A DNA stretch of 64,000 bases, taken from the NCBI RefSeq assembly GCF_042186555.1, contig NC_133327.1, positions 328,092,300 to 328,156,299 on the forward strand, in the 5' to 3' direction. Numbering within the stretch: position 1 is the stretch's first letter; each line of letters starts with the position of its first letter. Source of the DNA: Aquarana catesbeiana. Lineage: Eukaryota > Chordata > Amphibia > Anura > Ranidae. Positions 43,330 through 55,071 of this stretch are shown piece by piece. The translations under genes and the position numbers were made by a program. The notes under the pieces were generated by a model that worked only from the letters and a program-made list of their open reading frames with translations, was not told the origin of the DNA and did no database searches.

Positions 43330-44770
43330 TGAAGATGGGCTCTACACAGGCTCATTTATTTGCAAAGGAGCTTTGCAAACTGACATGCTAAGTCCAGGAA
43401 TTGAATGTGTGTGAGAACACACCTACAGCAGTATGCAGGAACCAGATTCCAAGGTTAACCCACCTGATCCTTTTCCTGGTGAATCCCATAGGTTTTCCAA
43501 CATTTAAAAATAGTTTTTAAAGCTTAAGCAATGCTCTTCTTGTTTTGAAGCACAGCAGATTAACCTGATTATTACATGGTTGCAGGGGGACCCCCAGTCT
43601 TGAGATTTAAGTCTCCTCGTACACGACCCAAGCTGAGAGTCAGTCAAAGAATTTTTAAAGGCCCTGGGTTTAATCCTGACTGTGCCCACTCAGCAGAAAC
43701 TAACCATAGGTCACTACGTCATGATAAATGCACTGCTGAACAATACTGTTCTGATTTTGATTGCTGGACACCTGACTCAGGGCGGAATGACTCAGCTCTA
43801 AGAAGCCAGTTCGGGTTAGATTTATCAGACTTCATTAAGGATTCCTTAGTACACTATCCTGAACCAAAGTCATTGAATGAAGCCATGCAAGTCACCATTT
43901 GTATAGAAAGGCATTTATGGGGGAAAAGCATACAGAGAAGTTTGTTTCTTTGCCCCCGGTGCACTGCCCACTTCTTCATCAGACCTTCCTGGGTCCTCTC
44001 TACCTCTCCAGGAGGAGCCCCATTCAAATTGGCGTTACTTATTTATCCTTTGGGGAAAAGGCTAGAAGAAGATCCCAGGGACTAGGCTTATACTCAGGCG
44101 AACATGGCCACTTTGTCGTCAGCTGGCCCAATAAGCTGGGAAATGCCAAGAGTCTAGTGCGAGTGGGATCTGCTTCTCTAGACTATATGGTGCCAGGTCC
44201 CCCCGAGACAAGCTATTTGTTTTGTGTGCAACCTAGTTCTGCCATGTTTTCTCATCACCTCTCAGCTTTCATAGATTCAATTTGATCGATAGTGACTTAG
44301 CACACCGTCTAGATTCCATTGATTAAAATGCACAAACCCTTTTCAGTCTTAGCTGTTGATAACTCTCCCTTGTCCATGGGCCTGGTCACCTTGGGCACTG
44401 TACTTATTACTCTGATCATTGGGGAATTTCATAGGGAGACAATCAGTCTCTACTTCATAACCTCTCTTGCCTATCTCATTATCTTAGGTTAAACTTCATA
44501 ACCCGCACAGAGATTGGGCTACAGGGAAGATTAGGTCTTGATCCCAGACCTTCCTTCAGAACTGGATTAAAACAGCTGACCAGTTGCCTATTTAGAACTC
44601 TTTTGTGGCCAATATCAGTCACTTGCTCTTATTACAGTCCTATTCAGATCTTGATCATGACAACTTTTTCAAGTGTGACTCCAGTTTTCCTAACTATTTC
44701 ACTTTATAGGACTCTGTTGTAGCAGAAGACACTACCAAGTTTATTGAATCCTCTACAGGATCTGCCAAAA
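43330..44770 (+). pseudogene. Ty3/gypsy gag and protease region, frameshifted
   Basis: Near 43445 the frame reads NPPDPFPGESHRFSN, the start of a capsid region. The 43576 frame shows LRHDKCTAEQYCSDF, DSGRNDSALRSQFGLDLSDFI and LNEAMQVTICIERHLW, matching the C-terminal capsid domain of Ty3/gypsy gags. In a second frame (43899) comes ARRRSQGLGLYSGEHGHFV, a CCHC knuckle in which three of the cysteines are lost (G, S and W). From about 44340 a third frame reads KPFSVLAVDNSPL...TLGTVLITLIIGEFHRETI, fitting the protease-like domain. RT and integrase are absent. It is a different subfamily from the copy at 1-5380. Confidence 0.75.
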
Positions 44771-44778
44771 ACATTGTA

Positions 44779-45168
44779 TTAGTGGATGAACGCATGATGT
44801 TTACTACGAACAATTACTGTGCCCACGAACCTGAAACTTGCCATTTTAAACTGTACAACAGTAAAGAAAAGCACAAGGAGCAGCACAAACGTAATAAGAA
44901 TAATAGGAACATAAAACAAATACTTACTTTTTTGAAGAACTCTCTTGATCTTTCTGTACTGATCCTGCTCCCTCAATTTCAGGTCTGACCAGCGTTTTCT
45001 CAGTTGATCCTTGGATCGCCGTACCCCAAAATTCCTGTGCAGACTTTTCACAACTTTAATCATGATCTTGGCTTTTCTCACATTTGGGTTTGGGTAAGGT
45101 CCATGCTTCCCATCATAGTCGTCCCTCTTCAAGATGTCCACCATCTCCGCCATCTCTATAAAGGACAT
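44779..45168 (-). CDS. Myb/SANT-like DNA-binding protein, first exon (Harbinger-associated, inferred)
   Basis: The protein from the ATG at 45168 opens MSFIEMAEMVDILKRDDYDG. A helical, basic region follows with VRRSKDQLRKRWSDLKLREQ, the third-helix style of Myb/SANT-like proteins that accompany PIF/Harbinger transposons. Such proteins bind transposon DNA and help bring the transposase to the nucleus. At 44927-44926 there is a strong splice donor (minus strand AAAAAA-GTAAGTAT). The last 49 codons of the open frame, hydrophobic, are therefore probably intron and not protein. Later exons are missing because the Ty3/gypsy remnant follows. It lies head-to-head with the MADF gene, 394 bp away. The DDE transposase is not in the window. 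Confidence 0.6.
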   Translation of the reverse strand: MSFIEMAEMVDILKRDDYDGKHGPYPNPNVRKAKIMIKVVKSLHRNFGVRRSKDQLRKRWSDLKLREQDQYRKIKRVLQKSKYLFYVPIILITFVLLLVLFFTVVQFKMASFRFVGTVIVRSKHHAFIH

Positions 45169-45562
45169 ATTTGAGGCCTTAAATCTCCTCCAGGATCAGG
45201 ACGTTCGTGGCTCCAGCCTTTCGTCATTTGCTGCTGCTGCGGTCTGCATGCACTTGCTCTTTCTCTGCCATTTGCTCTCCCACTGAAGACAAGGGGCGGG
45301 GAATAGACAAGAAAGAACATCAGGGGTGCGTGGAGTTTCACGCATGCGCAGTGTATATAAAGCGTAGCATGCGTGCGTCGTACGTACGATCTGTGAGTGG
45401 AGGAAGGTGTAGCAGAAGCGCCAATCGTTCTAACGGAGGTACAATTTCAACTTAGTGCATCAGTGGCCTATACTACTTCTAGATTGAGGCCTATATTGGG
45501 ACAAGATTAGGAGAGTTTAGCCTGACATAAGGGTTTGTCTTGTGTTATGTTTTGCAGATAAA
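45169..45562. promoter_or_regulatory. Bidirectional promoter candidate between Myb/SANT and MADF genes
   Basis: The interval is CpG-rich. On the plus strand it has a TATA box (tatataaag, 45354-45362) inside gtgtatataaagcg, so transcription toward the MADF gene would start near 45385-45395. A 5'UTR intron is possible: donor-like ggag-gtacaa near 45437 and acceptor ttatgttttgcag at 45546-45558. No TATA was found for the minus direction. Confidence 0.5.
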
Positions 45563-46683
45563 ATGGATCTATTCAATGATGAGGACTTTATCCCCATATT
45601 CCTTGATATGTACAGGGAGCTGCCCTGTCTGTCGCAGGTAAACAACCCCTTTTATAACAATAAACCAAAGAGGAAGGCAGCACTGGATCAATCACTGGAA
45701 TTTGTGAAGCTGGTGTTCCCCACGGCAGACATCCCCTATTTGAAGGCCCTAATTGGTGGCATAAGGAGCACTTATAATAGGGAGTGCAAGAAGGTCCAGG
45801 ATTCCCAGAGATCAGGAGCTGCAGCAGATGACATTTATGTACCCAGGCTGTGATACTATGACAGACTGCATTTTCTGGCAGGCCAGACTGAACCCAGGCC
45901 AGCACTCTCCAATCTTCCTTCAAGGCTTCCTTCCACCTCAGCTGAGGCTTCCGACGTCAAATCTGGGCCTTCCAGCCAGGAAGAAATGGAGGAGCCCAGC
46001 TTGAGCCAGGTATAGCATTATTCAACATATTTCTAGTCAAATCATTAATGATGTTAACTAAATGTTATTATTGATCGGTAATTTCTGATTTTACAAAGTG
46101 TTTTACATATCAATAGACAGTAGTGGCCACAAATGATTGGGACAAGAATGAAAAATGCTGGGGTCTGAATGATAGTCTTTTCTATTTATTAACATTCAAT
46201 TTGCAACAGTCATGAACTGAAAATTGTGTGTGATTGATTAACCAAAAACTAAAACTATGTCCCTTTTACATACACAGGAAAGTGGCAGCCAGGAGGTGGC
46301 TGGGCCCAGTAGCCTGCCCGAATCCCAGGTCCCTCTCCTCCCCCTTCCAAAAAAACTCCCGGGAAGAGGAGTAACCTGGAGGAGGCAGCACTTGGGCTAT
46401 TTCGGGAGGCTACTGCGGCCTCAGAACCCCCCCCAATATTCAAGAGGACTATGCCTACATGGCAGCCTGCAAAATGTAGGAAATGGAGAAGGGCCAACAC
46501 CTCTTATGTGAGGAAGTTATCTTACAAGCCCTAAATAAGGGGTTGAGGGGCGAACTCACTATCCAAAGCCACGTTTGTGAGTTCAACCATGGTCCTCCTC
46601 CTCCTCCACCTCCTGCCACAACACCAGAGACACAGCCTGGAAGCAAGCGTGGAAGGAAGCGTGGAAGGAAGACAAGAAAGTGA
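45563..46683 (+). pseudogene. MADF-domain protein gene, two coding exons, disrupted
   Basis: The ATG at 45563 (three bases after a cag acceptor plus ata/aa) starts MDLFNDEDFIPIFLDMYRELPCL and then KRKAALDQSLEFVK, IPYLKALIGGIRSTYNRE and DDIYVPRL. This is the layout of an MADF domain, a Myb-related DNA-binding fold. A TGA at 45851 stands where W would precede YYDRL. The frame then continues 150 bases to a donor at 46010 (cag-gtatag). The intron ends at 46277 (acacag) and the next exon starts in phase 0 with ESGSQEVAGPSSLPESQ. That exon has a frameshift, and the final frame ends in a basic tail (GSKRGRKRGRKTRK) at 46683. Such MADF proteins recur in amphibian transposons; that this one belongs to a Harbinger-type element is inference. 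Confidence 0.65.
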
Positions 46684-46808
46684 TGGCCTGGATTCAGTCT
46701 GGTCTGACAAAAGACGCAGACTGTTGTATGACCACAGCCTGGGGACATATATGTCATCTGCTGCTGCTTCTGATCTCTTGTAGTCCTGGACCGGATAGTG
46801 CTCACTAT

Positions 46809-47430
46809 TAGGGATGAGCCCAATGTTCGAGTCGAGCGTAAGTTCGATTCGAACATCGGGTGTTTGCCTGTTCCCCGATTACCGAACAATTTGGGGTGTT
46901 CACGGCAAGTTCAAAAGCCGCGGAACACCCTTTAAAAGTCTATGGGAGAAATCAAAAGTGCTAATTTTAAAGGCTTATATGCATGGTATTGTCATAAAAA
47001 GTGTTTGGGGACCTGGGTCCTGTCCCAGGGGACATGGATCAATGCAAAAAAAAAGTTTTAAAAACGGACGTTTTTTCGGGAGCAGTGATTTTAATAATGC
47101 TTAAAGTGAAACAATAAAAGTGAAATATTCCTTTAAATTTTGTACCTGGGGGGTGTCTATAGTATGCCTGTAAAGTTGCACATGTTTCCCGTGTTTACAG
47201 TCCCTGCACAAAATGACATTTCTAAATGAAAAAAAGTCATTTAAAAGTACTCGCGGCTTTAATGAATTGTCGGTCCCGGCAATACACATAAAAGTCATTG
47301 AAAAAAAATGGCATGGGATTCCCCCACAGTCCATTACCAGGCCCTTTTGGTCTGGTATGAATATTAAGGGGAACCCCGTGCCAAATTTTTTTTAAAAATG
47401 GCGTGGGGGTCCCCCTCAAAATCCATACCT
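46809..47430. mobile_element. hAT-type element, left end (same family as 31422-33814)
   Basis: It begins tagggatgagcccaatg at 46809, the same terminus as at 31422. It then shares the blocks aaaagtgctaattttaaagg, gggacctgggtcctgtcccag and ccaggcccttttggtctgg-type sequence with 33240-33680 and 63520-63990. The right terminus is missing. The tandem arrays and promoter of the longer copy are absent, so this is a shorter derivative. Confidence 0.7.
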
Positions 47431-47577
47431 GACCCTTCAGGTAAGCATGACAGCTAACGCAATATCTAGAAATTATGAAAAGAAGATGTTGCTATTGAAG
47501 TATCCAATATATAATAACACAACCCATCAGGCTTTACCTGAAACAGAACAGTACTTCCACAGAGGATTGGCCCTTTA

Positions 47578-48037
47578 AGGGTTAGTTTACACTTCAAAAC
47601 ATGGCTTCGGACACGCTTTGTCAAAGCTCTCTGAACACCACTCAAAGCTTCTGTCACTAAATAAAATGGTTAGCTTACAGTCCTGTTTACACCTTGCTTT
47701 TGCTTGGTGCTTCGATGAGGCTTTGTGGAGCTTTGATGGGGCTTCGGTGAGGCTTCGTGGGGCTTCAAGCGAGCTTTGCCATAGACTTCTATAGAGGCTT
47801 TGAAGACGCTTTAAGCACCACTAAAGCTACATGAGGTATAATTTTTGAAGCAAAGATGAAGCATAAAAAAGCAAAAGCAAGGTGTAAACAGGACTGTAAG
47901 CTAACCATTTTATTTAGTGACAGAAGCTTTGAGTACAATTCAGAGAGCTTTAACAAAGCCTGTACGAAGCCTTGTTTTGAAGCAAGTGTAAACTAGCCTA
48001 ATGTGTGTTGAAACCGAGGCAAGTGTAAATGAGCCCT
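47578..48037. mobile_element. Foldback MITE with GCTTCG-rich arms
   Basis: Outer ends are agggttagtttacac (47578) and gtgtaaatgagccct (ending 48037), inverted. Inside, the segment caaagcttctgtcactaaat...cttgcttttgc (47640-47705) is the complement of 47877-47945. The centre is a run of cttcg/gaggctt words. It would fold as a long hairpin. Confidence 0.78.
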
Positions 48038-48202
48038 AAGATACCTATACCTAGACTTAAGAGAAATAGATATGATCACTACAGTAATCATAATATTTAT
48101 CCTTTATTGAGAAGAAGTAAATCAGTCTTCCTATCTATTGCTAACATGTGGTGAGAAAGATTGCTTGAACAAAGTGGACTCCAATACCACAGGTGTTGCT
48201 CC

Positions 48203-48723
48203 TTGAAACGGAGTTCCACCCATAAAATTCACTTTACAGAAATAAACATATCATAATCCTTCAGCAACAACAAATGGACTTTTTTTTTTACTTACCCCTT
48301 CTTCACTGTTGCTATGGGGTCTCTTGTATTCTGCCTCTTCAGCTCTGCAGCGATTTACGTCATTTCCCTTGGCACCCCTCACTAGGGCTCCTGGGAGATG
48401 TGTGTCATTCTTTCCCAGGAGTCAGTGGGCAGCGCCGAGGACTCCCATCGATGCGATGTGTGCTTACAGCACATGCACGAGAACGAGCGGTGCATGCTGG
48501 TTATTCAGCAGCACCGTAAACCCGGAAGTTTATCCTTGTGTGCTCCGCCTGCCCACAAGCAAGATGGGAATGCCCAAGCAGGAGGAATATAAGGTTAATT
48601 TTTTTATAAAATAGGAACAAAAGCAGCACAATTTACTAGTCTAATGAATGCAAAATTAGCATGCTATGATTGTAACAGATGGATTTAAAAAAAAACATTG
48701 ATATGGTTGGAACTCCGCTTTAA
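48203..48723. mobile_element. MITE with GGAGTTCCACCC-type ends
   Basis: The left end ttgaaacggagttccaccca (48203) is the inverted counterpart of tggttggaactccgctttaa (ending 48723). No coding capacity. A short CpG-rich core lies at 48410-48560. Confidence 0.7.
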
Positions 48724-50240
48724 CTGTTTTGCTTGCAAAACAGACAGAACAGCAAACTGGCTCCATCAATAAACAACTCACCAGGTAACTGCATACCACC
48801 AGTCTTTGCCACAAGCGCTAAACAGTGTCTTTACACATGTCCTACCAGACCCTCTACCCTCACCCTCACCCTGCAAGCTCATCTATCGATCCTGTCATAG
48901 CAAGGATTCATACTCACAGTATATTTAGGTGTGCACTGGCTGTGGGAAGAAGAGCTGCCACCAATTCAGTCAGGCTCCACGCAGCTGTAGGCACATACCT
49001 AAGGCTACTAAGCCTAACCGTATATAATAGGCTAATGAAAATAGAATTAATACTTCTGCACTGGTGAGAAAGGTTTATACAGTGTATATAAATTAAAAAG
49101 GGTAATTTTGTAGTTGGAGCTGAATCTTTTGGCGGCAATAGTTGGGGCCTTTAACAGTTGAATTACAAGTCTTTTTTTTTTTGTAATACGTTTTTTGATA
49201 TTGTACTGTGTTATTGTTATCATAGTGTTTTGTATATCTACACCAATTGCTAGCAGCTATATACCATTAAGCGCTGACACCATTTTTTCTTTTTTGAATT
49301 ACAAGTAATGATGAAGCTTAGGTCAGATCTGCATGTAGTGAAAAAGGGGTGATGGGTTCTCCTTAGTAAAAGTAAGAGTAAAGATGTCTGCATGTAGTGT
49401 CCATGTGTGAAGAGCTGAGCTTATGGGGAAGGAAAAAGGTGTCTGTTGGGCAGACTGCCCTCTTACCAATGCTGAGTGAAGGTAGGACTAGTGCTAGAAA
49501 AAGAATGAGCAATCTCTGGATCGACCATAGGATAACTTGAAGAATGCGCAATGAGCTGCAGTGAAGTTGGAACAGCTGCACCTGACTGGACTCCGAGGCA
49601 TCTCTGGGGCAAGAGCACAAGCCCGACAGTTGCAGTCAAATTTATAGACTTCCCCAGAATCCCCTGCTACTCTGCGCCAACCAAACTTGTAGTCTCCAGG
49701 CTGCTTTTTACTGTAAATCTTAGCTAAAGGACTACACGTCCCATGGTCCTTAGCTCCAGGGTCAGGAAAGGCGGCCTCTCTCCCTGTATAGGATGTCTGA
49801 GAATATTGGTTTCAAATATGTAATGTAGATCCTCATGGTTTTGTATAGTCAAAGTTTCAAAATTAGTTTTAATTATTGGTGCTGTCCTTTCTACCTCATT
49901 TGACCTCTTTATGTGAGGCTAGGCATGGTAAAAATGTTTATGTGGCTTATTGCCTAGATTTGAAAATATGGCTTAGTGGCCAAATGTTATCCAAACTTGG
50001 TGAATCAGAACACAAAGGGAGATTGAGCAAACTTCCAGACAAACATTTTTTAAAGATTCCTAAAGCTGTACAATGTACCCTATTCATTTGTGTTAGTACT
50101 TTACTATATAAGGGCTAAACCACACATCAATAACTAGTATTGTTTAAGACCCTAATCATAACATACAAATTTAAAACTAAGTTTAAGGCACATGTAACTG
50201 GGACTGTAGCTGATAACTGCTGTGGAACTTCTTTCTTTCT
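48724..50240. other. No recognised features
   Basis: Mixed-composition DNA. A line near 49240-49290 (taccattaagcgctgacacc) resembles element ends elsewhere in the window, but no partner end was found. Open frames do not exceed 85 codons. Confidence 0.4.
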
Positions 50241-51189
50241 GAGGCAAAAATAAGTGTAGCGCTATGAGAGTATGAAGAAGTCCAATGTAAGAGACATTAA
50301 ACTAGCAGTTCCAAATAAAGCTAACAAAGAAGATTCTTCCTGAGGAATGAGATGGAAATCTTCAGGAGCTGGACACTTCAAATTCATAAACCATCTGGAG
50401 TGGAGACATGCACAACACCACCAAAAGTGAAGAGGCTTACCGGATTGGATGGACTCAACAGGGCATACGCCGAGAAGGGTCGGATAGGCTTAGGTGGTGA
50501 GTGGCTGCAGGCGGCCCAGAGGAGCGATGTTGTAAGGTGACTCTCATGTTGCTGTATCCCTCAAACCGATGACAGAACAAGGGGGTATGGAACAACTGAC
50601 ACGTAGGTTATGTTCCTCAGAGCGGTGTTGAAAACCAAATGGTGACAGTGACATGCTACTTACTTAATACCTTGGAATGTCAGTAGACATTCCAAGGTAT
50701 TAAGTAAGTAGCATGTCACTGCCACCATTTGGTGGTAGACATTCAGTAGACATTCCAAGGTATTAAGTAAGTAGCATGTCACTGCCACCATTTGGTTTTC
50801 AACACCGCTCTGAGGGACATAACCTATGTGTCGGTTGTTCCATACCCCCTTGTTCTGGAATCGGTTTGAGGGATACAGCAACGTGAGAGTCACCTTACAA
50901 CATCGCTCCTCCGGGCCGCCTGCAGCCACTCACCACCTAAGCCTATCCGACCCTTCTCGGCGTATGCCCTGTTGGGTCCATCCAATCCGGTAAGCCTCTT
51001 CACTTTTGGTGGTGTTGTGCATGTCTCCACTCCAGATGGTTTATGAATTTGAAGTGTCCAGCTCCTGAAGATTTCCATCTCATTCCTCAGGAAGACTCTT
51101 CTTTGTTAGCTTTATTTGGAACTGCTAGTTTAATGTCTCTTACATTGGACTTCTTCATACTCTCATAGCGCTACACTTATTTTTGCCTC
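50241..51189. repeat. Near-perfect palindrome with 440-bp arms
   Basis: The left arm 50241-50680 pairs with the right arm 50749-51189, differing by few bases (for example ccaatccggtaagcctcttc against the complement). The 68-bp spacer holds an extra inverted copy of the innermost block (ttccaaggtattaagtaagt). Each arm starts with gaggcaaaaataagtgtagc. Each arm also contains CUGAGGA-AUGAGAUG-GAAA, resembling a decayed hammerhead, but stem I does not pair. Protein frames on the two arms are mirror copies and encode nothing recognisable. Confidence 0.88.
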
Positions 51190-51985
51190 TTATTGTCATT
51201 ACCCTTGTTGGTTGTGTTAGCTGCTTATCTTTCTTGTGGCAGCGCGGAATTATTTTGTTTATATAAACTTCTTACTTTGTTACTGCTGTATTATCCTTCT
51301 GCAGTGTGTACAAGGTTAAACTGAATATTCATTAATGCAAAAGTGCAGCAGCAACCTTTAAGAAGACCACTTTGCAATGCTTGTCTATGGAGTGTCTCCA
51401 GAGCAGAGGGCAGCCATCTTGGCTGGGACTGATGCAATACTGAGGGGATAGTGATTGGCTGATGCAGCTGACCAAAGAGATGTGTGGTCTGCTGGCTGCA
51501 GAGAACTGTCTTGAAGCAAGCAGGTCTGTGATTAAAAAAAATAGACTGGACTGCTGGCTGAACAGAACCCTGCCATAGCTGACCACAATCAGGAAAGGAT
51601 TTGGATGCCTAGTGAGATCAGGCTGGACTACCCAACCACTTGTAAGGAAGGTAATGAGGCACTGTCTTAGTATGGCTGAAAGGGAGGCATCCCAGCAATT
51701 CCTATCCCTGTCTGAGGACTTGAATTTAACCAGAGCAAATGTCTGGAGAACCAGTGAAGGATGCCCTGGGTCTGGAAAAAAAAGAACATTGTACAAGTTC
51801 ATCTGTTGTTTGCTGGGAACTGTTGTGCTTTCTTCAAGGGCCACAATTTTTCATCAATCACTGGCCAACATTACAAAACATAGACTGTTATAGCAAGTTA
51901 GGTCTGTCTTTATATACTGTTGTTAGGAAAATGCAGTTCAGTTCTAAACCGCTGGACATTTTTTTTTTTTTTGTATCTGCAAGGT
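51190..51985. other. No recognised features
   Basis: A 170-codon minus-strand frame (51844-51332) and two overlapping plus frames occur, but none shows a domain or a plausible start. The DNA is of average composition. The long frame may be an old mobile-element remnant. Confidence 0.35.
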
Positions 51986-52381
51986 AAACGCATAATGTGC
52001 TAGTATGTGCTAGCACATTATGTTAGACTTACCTTAAAACAAAGCTCTACCAAAGCAGAGATGTCAGTGCTGCAGGCACTCTCACTTTCACCCATCTTGC
52101 TTCTGTGTTTGCGGACTCCGGCCCTGTGACTGTCCAGAGCTGCAATGCCGTCAATCCCGCGAATGTTCATGGGAGGCGCTGTTCGCGGCACTGGGCTCTG
52201 AAGAAACAGCACGGGTGGCCGTTCCTTCAGCGTGCATGCGCCAGTGATGTCACTGGCTGCATGCACACTAAATATCTCCTAAACAGTGCAGATTTAGGAG
52301 ATATTTACACTACCTATAGGTAAGCCTTATTATAAGCTTACCTATAAGTAAAAGCAAGAGATGGAAGTTTACTTCCACTTT
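51986..52381. mobile_element. Hairpin-ended MITE, reverse copy of the 28885 type
   Basis: It begins with a hairpin (cataatgtgctag-tatg-tgctagcacattatg, 51991-52023). It ends with ataggtaagccttattataag and cttacttccacttta near 52381. The order of blocks is that of 28885-29174 reversed. Confidence 0.6.
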
Positions 52382-52421
52382 AACTGCTTTTAGTCAGAAT
52401 ACTATAGATGTTTAAACATAT

Positions 52422-52849
52422 CTCTAATGCCCTGTACACACGATCGCACATTCCAACAACAAAATCCATCTGATTTTTTCCGACGGATGTTGGCTCAAAC
52501 TTGTCTTGCATACACACGGTCACACAAAGTTGGTCGGAAATTCCGAACGTCAAGAACGCGGTGACGTACAACACATACGACGAGCCGAGAAAAATGAAGT
52601 TCAATAGCCATTGCGGCTCTTCTGCTTGATTCTGAGCATATGTGCGTCGTAATTGTCTACACACGATCGGAATTTATGCGAACATATTTTGTTGTCGGAT
52701 AATTTTAGATCCAGCTCTCAAACTTTGTGTGTCAGAAATTCTGATGGAAAAAGTCCGATGGAGTATACACATAGTCGGAATTTCCAACAACAAGCTCCGA
52801 TCGCACATTTTCCATCGGAAAGTCCAATCGTGTGTACAGGACATTAGAG
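52422..52849. mobile_element. MITE with CCTGTACACACGAT ends
   Basis: The ends ctctaatgccctgtacacac (52422) and gtgtgtacaggacattagag (ending 52849) are inverted with one mismatch in 20. The interior repeats tccgat/atcgga words. No coding capacity. Its target duplication could not be fixed because the flanks share the end sequence. Confidence 0.8.
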
Positions 52850-53572
52850 TACTGTTATTATTTTATTGATTGTATAAGTACATTTGCTAATCCTGCAAGT
52901 GCTGCGTGAGCAAGGGGTGTCATCTTCAGCTGTGCACAATGTACTGTATCTTCAATTATTAAATACAGTAATCTGTCTGTATTTATAGCTGCAGTCATCT
53001 CTACGACAAAACCCTTTATGGTGAAATATGTCAGAGAAAGGAGGGTCTAGGGCTAGGCAAAAAGACCATGTGCTCCATTGAATACCCCCCTCTTTTATTT
53101 ATTTATTTATTTTTTCTAACTTTTTTTGTCCTGCCTGAGTATAGATCTATGTTTGTCCCAAGCATGTTTGAATCCACTTACTGTTGATTGACTTACTACT
53201 TTTGCTGGAAGTCCAAGTTCCATTTGGCCTGCATCTCCCTCCATGGAAACAGGCAGATTTAGGACTTGGAAGCAGCAACTCATTTGGGTCTTATAAAGCA
53301 GTTCTTACACTGGGAGTGGAAGAGTCAGCTGTGTGAGCCAGTCAGATTTTACTGCATTGCACAATGCTGTCAATGCTGAAACAATGAGAACACTCCAATA
53401 CAATGTAGGGCATCATATACATATTGAGAAAGAAAGAGGACAAGAATGAGATGTCATTGAAGCTGCAGCTTAGGAATAATATCCTGAGACACGTAGTGAT
53501 AAAGCCACGAAAAACACAAGAGTGATGGCTGTTTACAGACTATCACACATATTATGAATATTAAAGTGAATG
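52850..53572. other. No recognised features
   Basis: Ordinary AT-rich sequence; a short T/A-rich patch lies near 53095-53125. Confidence 0.4.
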
Positions 53573-53961
53573 TAAGGTCTCTTTCAGACCTGCGGATCCG
53601 TATTTAGCCATCTGCTTGCTCAGCAGGGATCTCTCCGTTGATCCCCAATGAGCCGGCGGATGACAGGTCCATCTCTGCACACTGTACAGAAATGGACCTG
53701 TCAGAGAGACCGCTCTCCTCTATGGGGGGATCGGATGATTACGGACCGCCTGTCCATTTTCATCCAAACTGCCAGATGGATGGAAAATAGGACATCCATC
53801 CGGCTGAATTTTGCAGATCGGATCAGGGCGGATCGGATGTCAGCAGACATGTCACCGCTGACATCTGTCGCTCCATAGAGATGTATGGGGCGACCGCTCA
53901 GGTCTGCCTGAAAAAACTGACAGGCGGATCTAAATGGTCCGCACGTGTGAAAGGGGCCTTA
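53573..53961. mobile_element. MITE with AAGGYCYCTTTCA ends
   Basis: The left end taaggtctctttcagacctg (53573) is the inverted counterpart of gtgtgaaaggggcctta (ending 53961). The interior is GC-rich with gatcggat-type words. A 76-codon frame inside is not a gene. Confidence 0.72.
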
Positions 53962-55071
53962 AAGTGATGAATCCTCTTGTGAACTAAAATTGCTTACTCT
54001 AACCCTTACCCTGGATGAGGGTCTGATATTGATGTCAAGGGGGACCCCATGCAAATAAATCAAAAAAGTAAAATGGCATGCCCCAAGATTTATACCAGAC
54101 CTTTAGGGCCTGTAATTGAATTGGGTGGTAGAAAAAAAGTGTGATCTCTCCTTTGGATGAGCATGCCCCCCCCCTAAATTATGCAAAGACACATGCCCTC
54201 AGCATGAGGGAGTATGGGGGAACACCTTGCCTGGGGGAGCTGCATGGCATATCACCTTGTTCCCATGTTGATGAGGACAAGACCCTCTTCCCCCCAACCC
54301 AGGCACAGTAGGGTAAGTAAGGGGTACATTCAGGAAACAAAATTGACTAGCAAATAAAGACACCACCCTTTTTGACAAGTCTTTTTAAAAATAAATAAAT
54401 AAATAAATTCCACAAATTAAGATCATCAGCAATCACGTCATCCAGCGATGAAGATTCTCATCAATATGCCGCCATATTTGCTCAGTGATGTCAGCGCTAT
54501 CCCTGTAGAAGCTGTCATATATAGTGGTGGTAGAAAAGCACTACTATATATGACATTTGGCACCCACTAAACAAACAAAGTTCAGTTTTAACCTGTGTTC
54601 AAATCGAACAGTGAGTTCATTCCTGCTAAATAGAGCTGCGCAACAAAAACGCTGGAAAGCTGAAATATGTTTGTGTTCATTCTTGTGTGGGCAGAACACT
54701 GTGTTGCTTTGACATTTCTCAAATTAATAAAAGTGGGGAAAAATTTTCCCTGAACTCCAGAAATTAGTGCACTGTTGCAGTGAAAATCTCTCCAAAGTGA
54801 GGGTAATCCCCTCTCAGACAGTTGGCAGTTGAACAAGTGTCCCCATTGGAAGAATCCACTTCTATATCTGTTCTCGTGACAACTCATGTTGTTTTCCTCC
54901 ACTTTTAGTCCCAGTGACAAAGATAATTAGAAAAGAATAAATCTATCTAACAGGATACAGGTATCAATAAAAATCTGACATGGTTTTGTTTTAAATACTT
55001 CACTAATTTGTCCAAAACTATAAATTAGTTTTGTGTTTGGATATAATTAAAATTTGGGGGTTATGATGAGG
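53962..55071. other. Decayed repeat sequence and unassigned DNA
   Basis: 54030-54300 resembles the GC-rich palindrome family at 34518-35081 (ccccatgttgatgaggacaa and ataccagaccttta blocks). A hairpin with tgtcatatatagt/actatatatgaca arms lies at 54513-54565. 54570-55050 shows nothing I recognise. Confidence 0.45.

Noticed and set aside
44779..45168. Hydrophobic C-terminus of the Myb/SANT-like frame as a membrane anchor
   Set aside because: A strong splice donor lies just before it, so it is most likely intron.
50340..50365. CUGAGGA...GAAA in the 440-bp palindrome as a further hammerhead
   Set aside because: Stem I does not pair and the bases after GAAA do not fit; at best a decayed relic.
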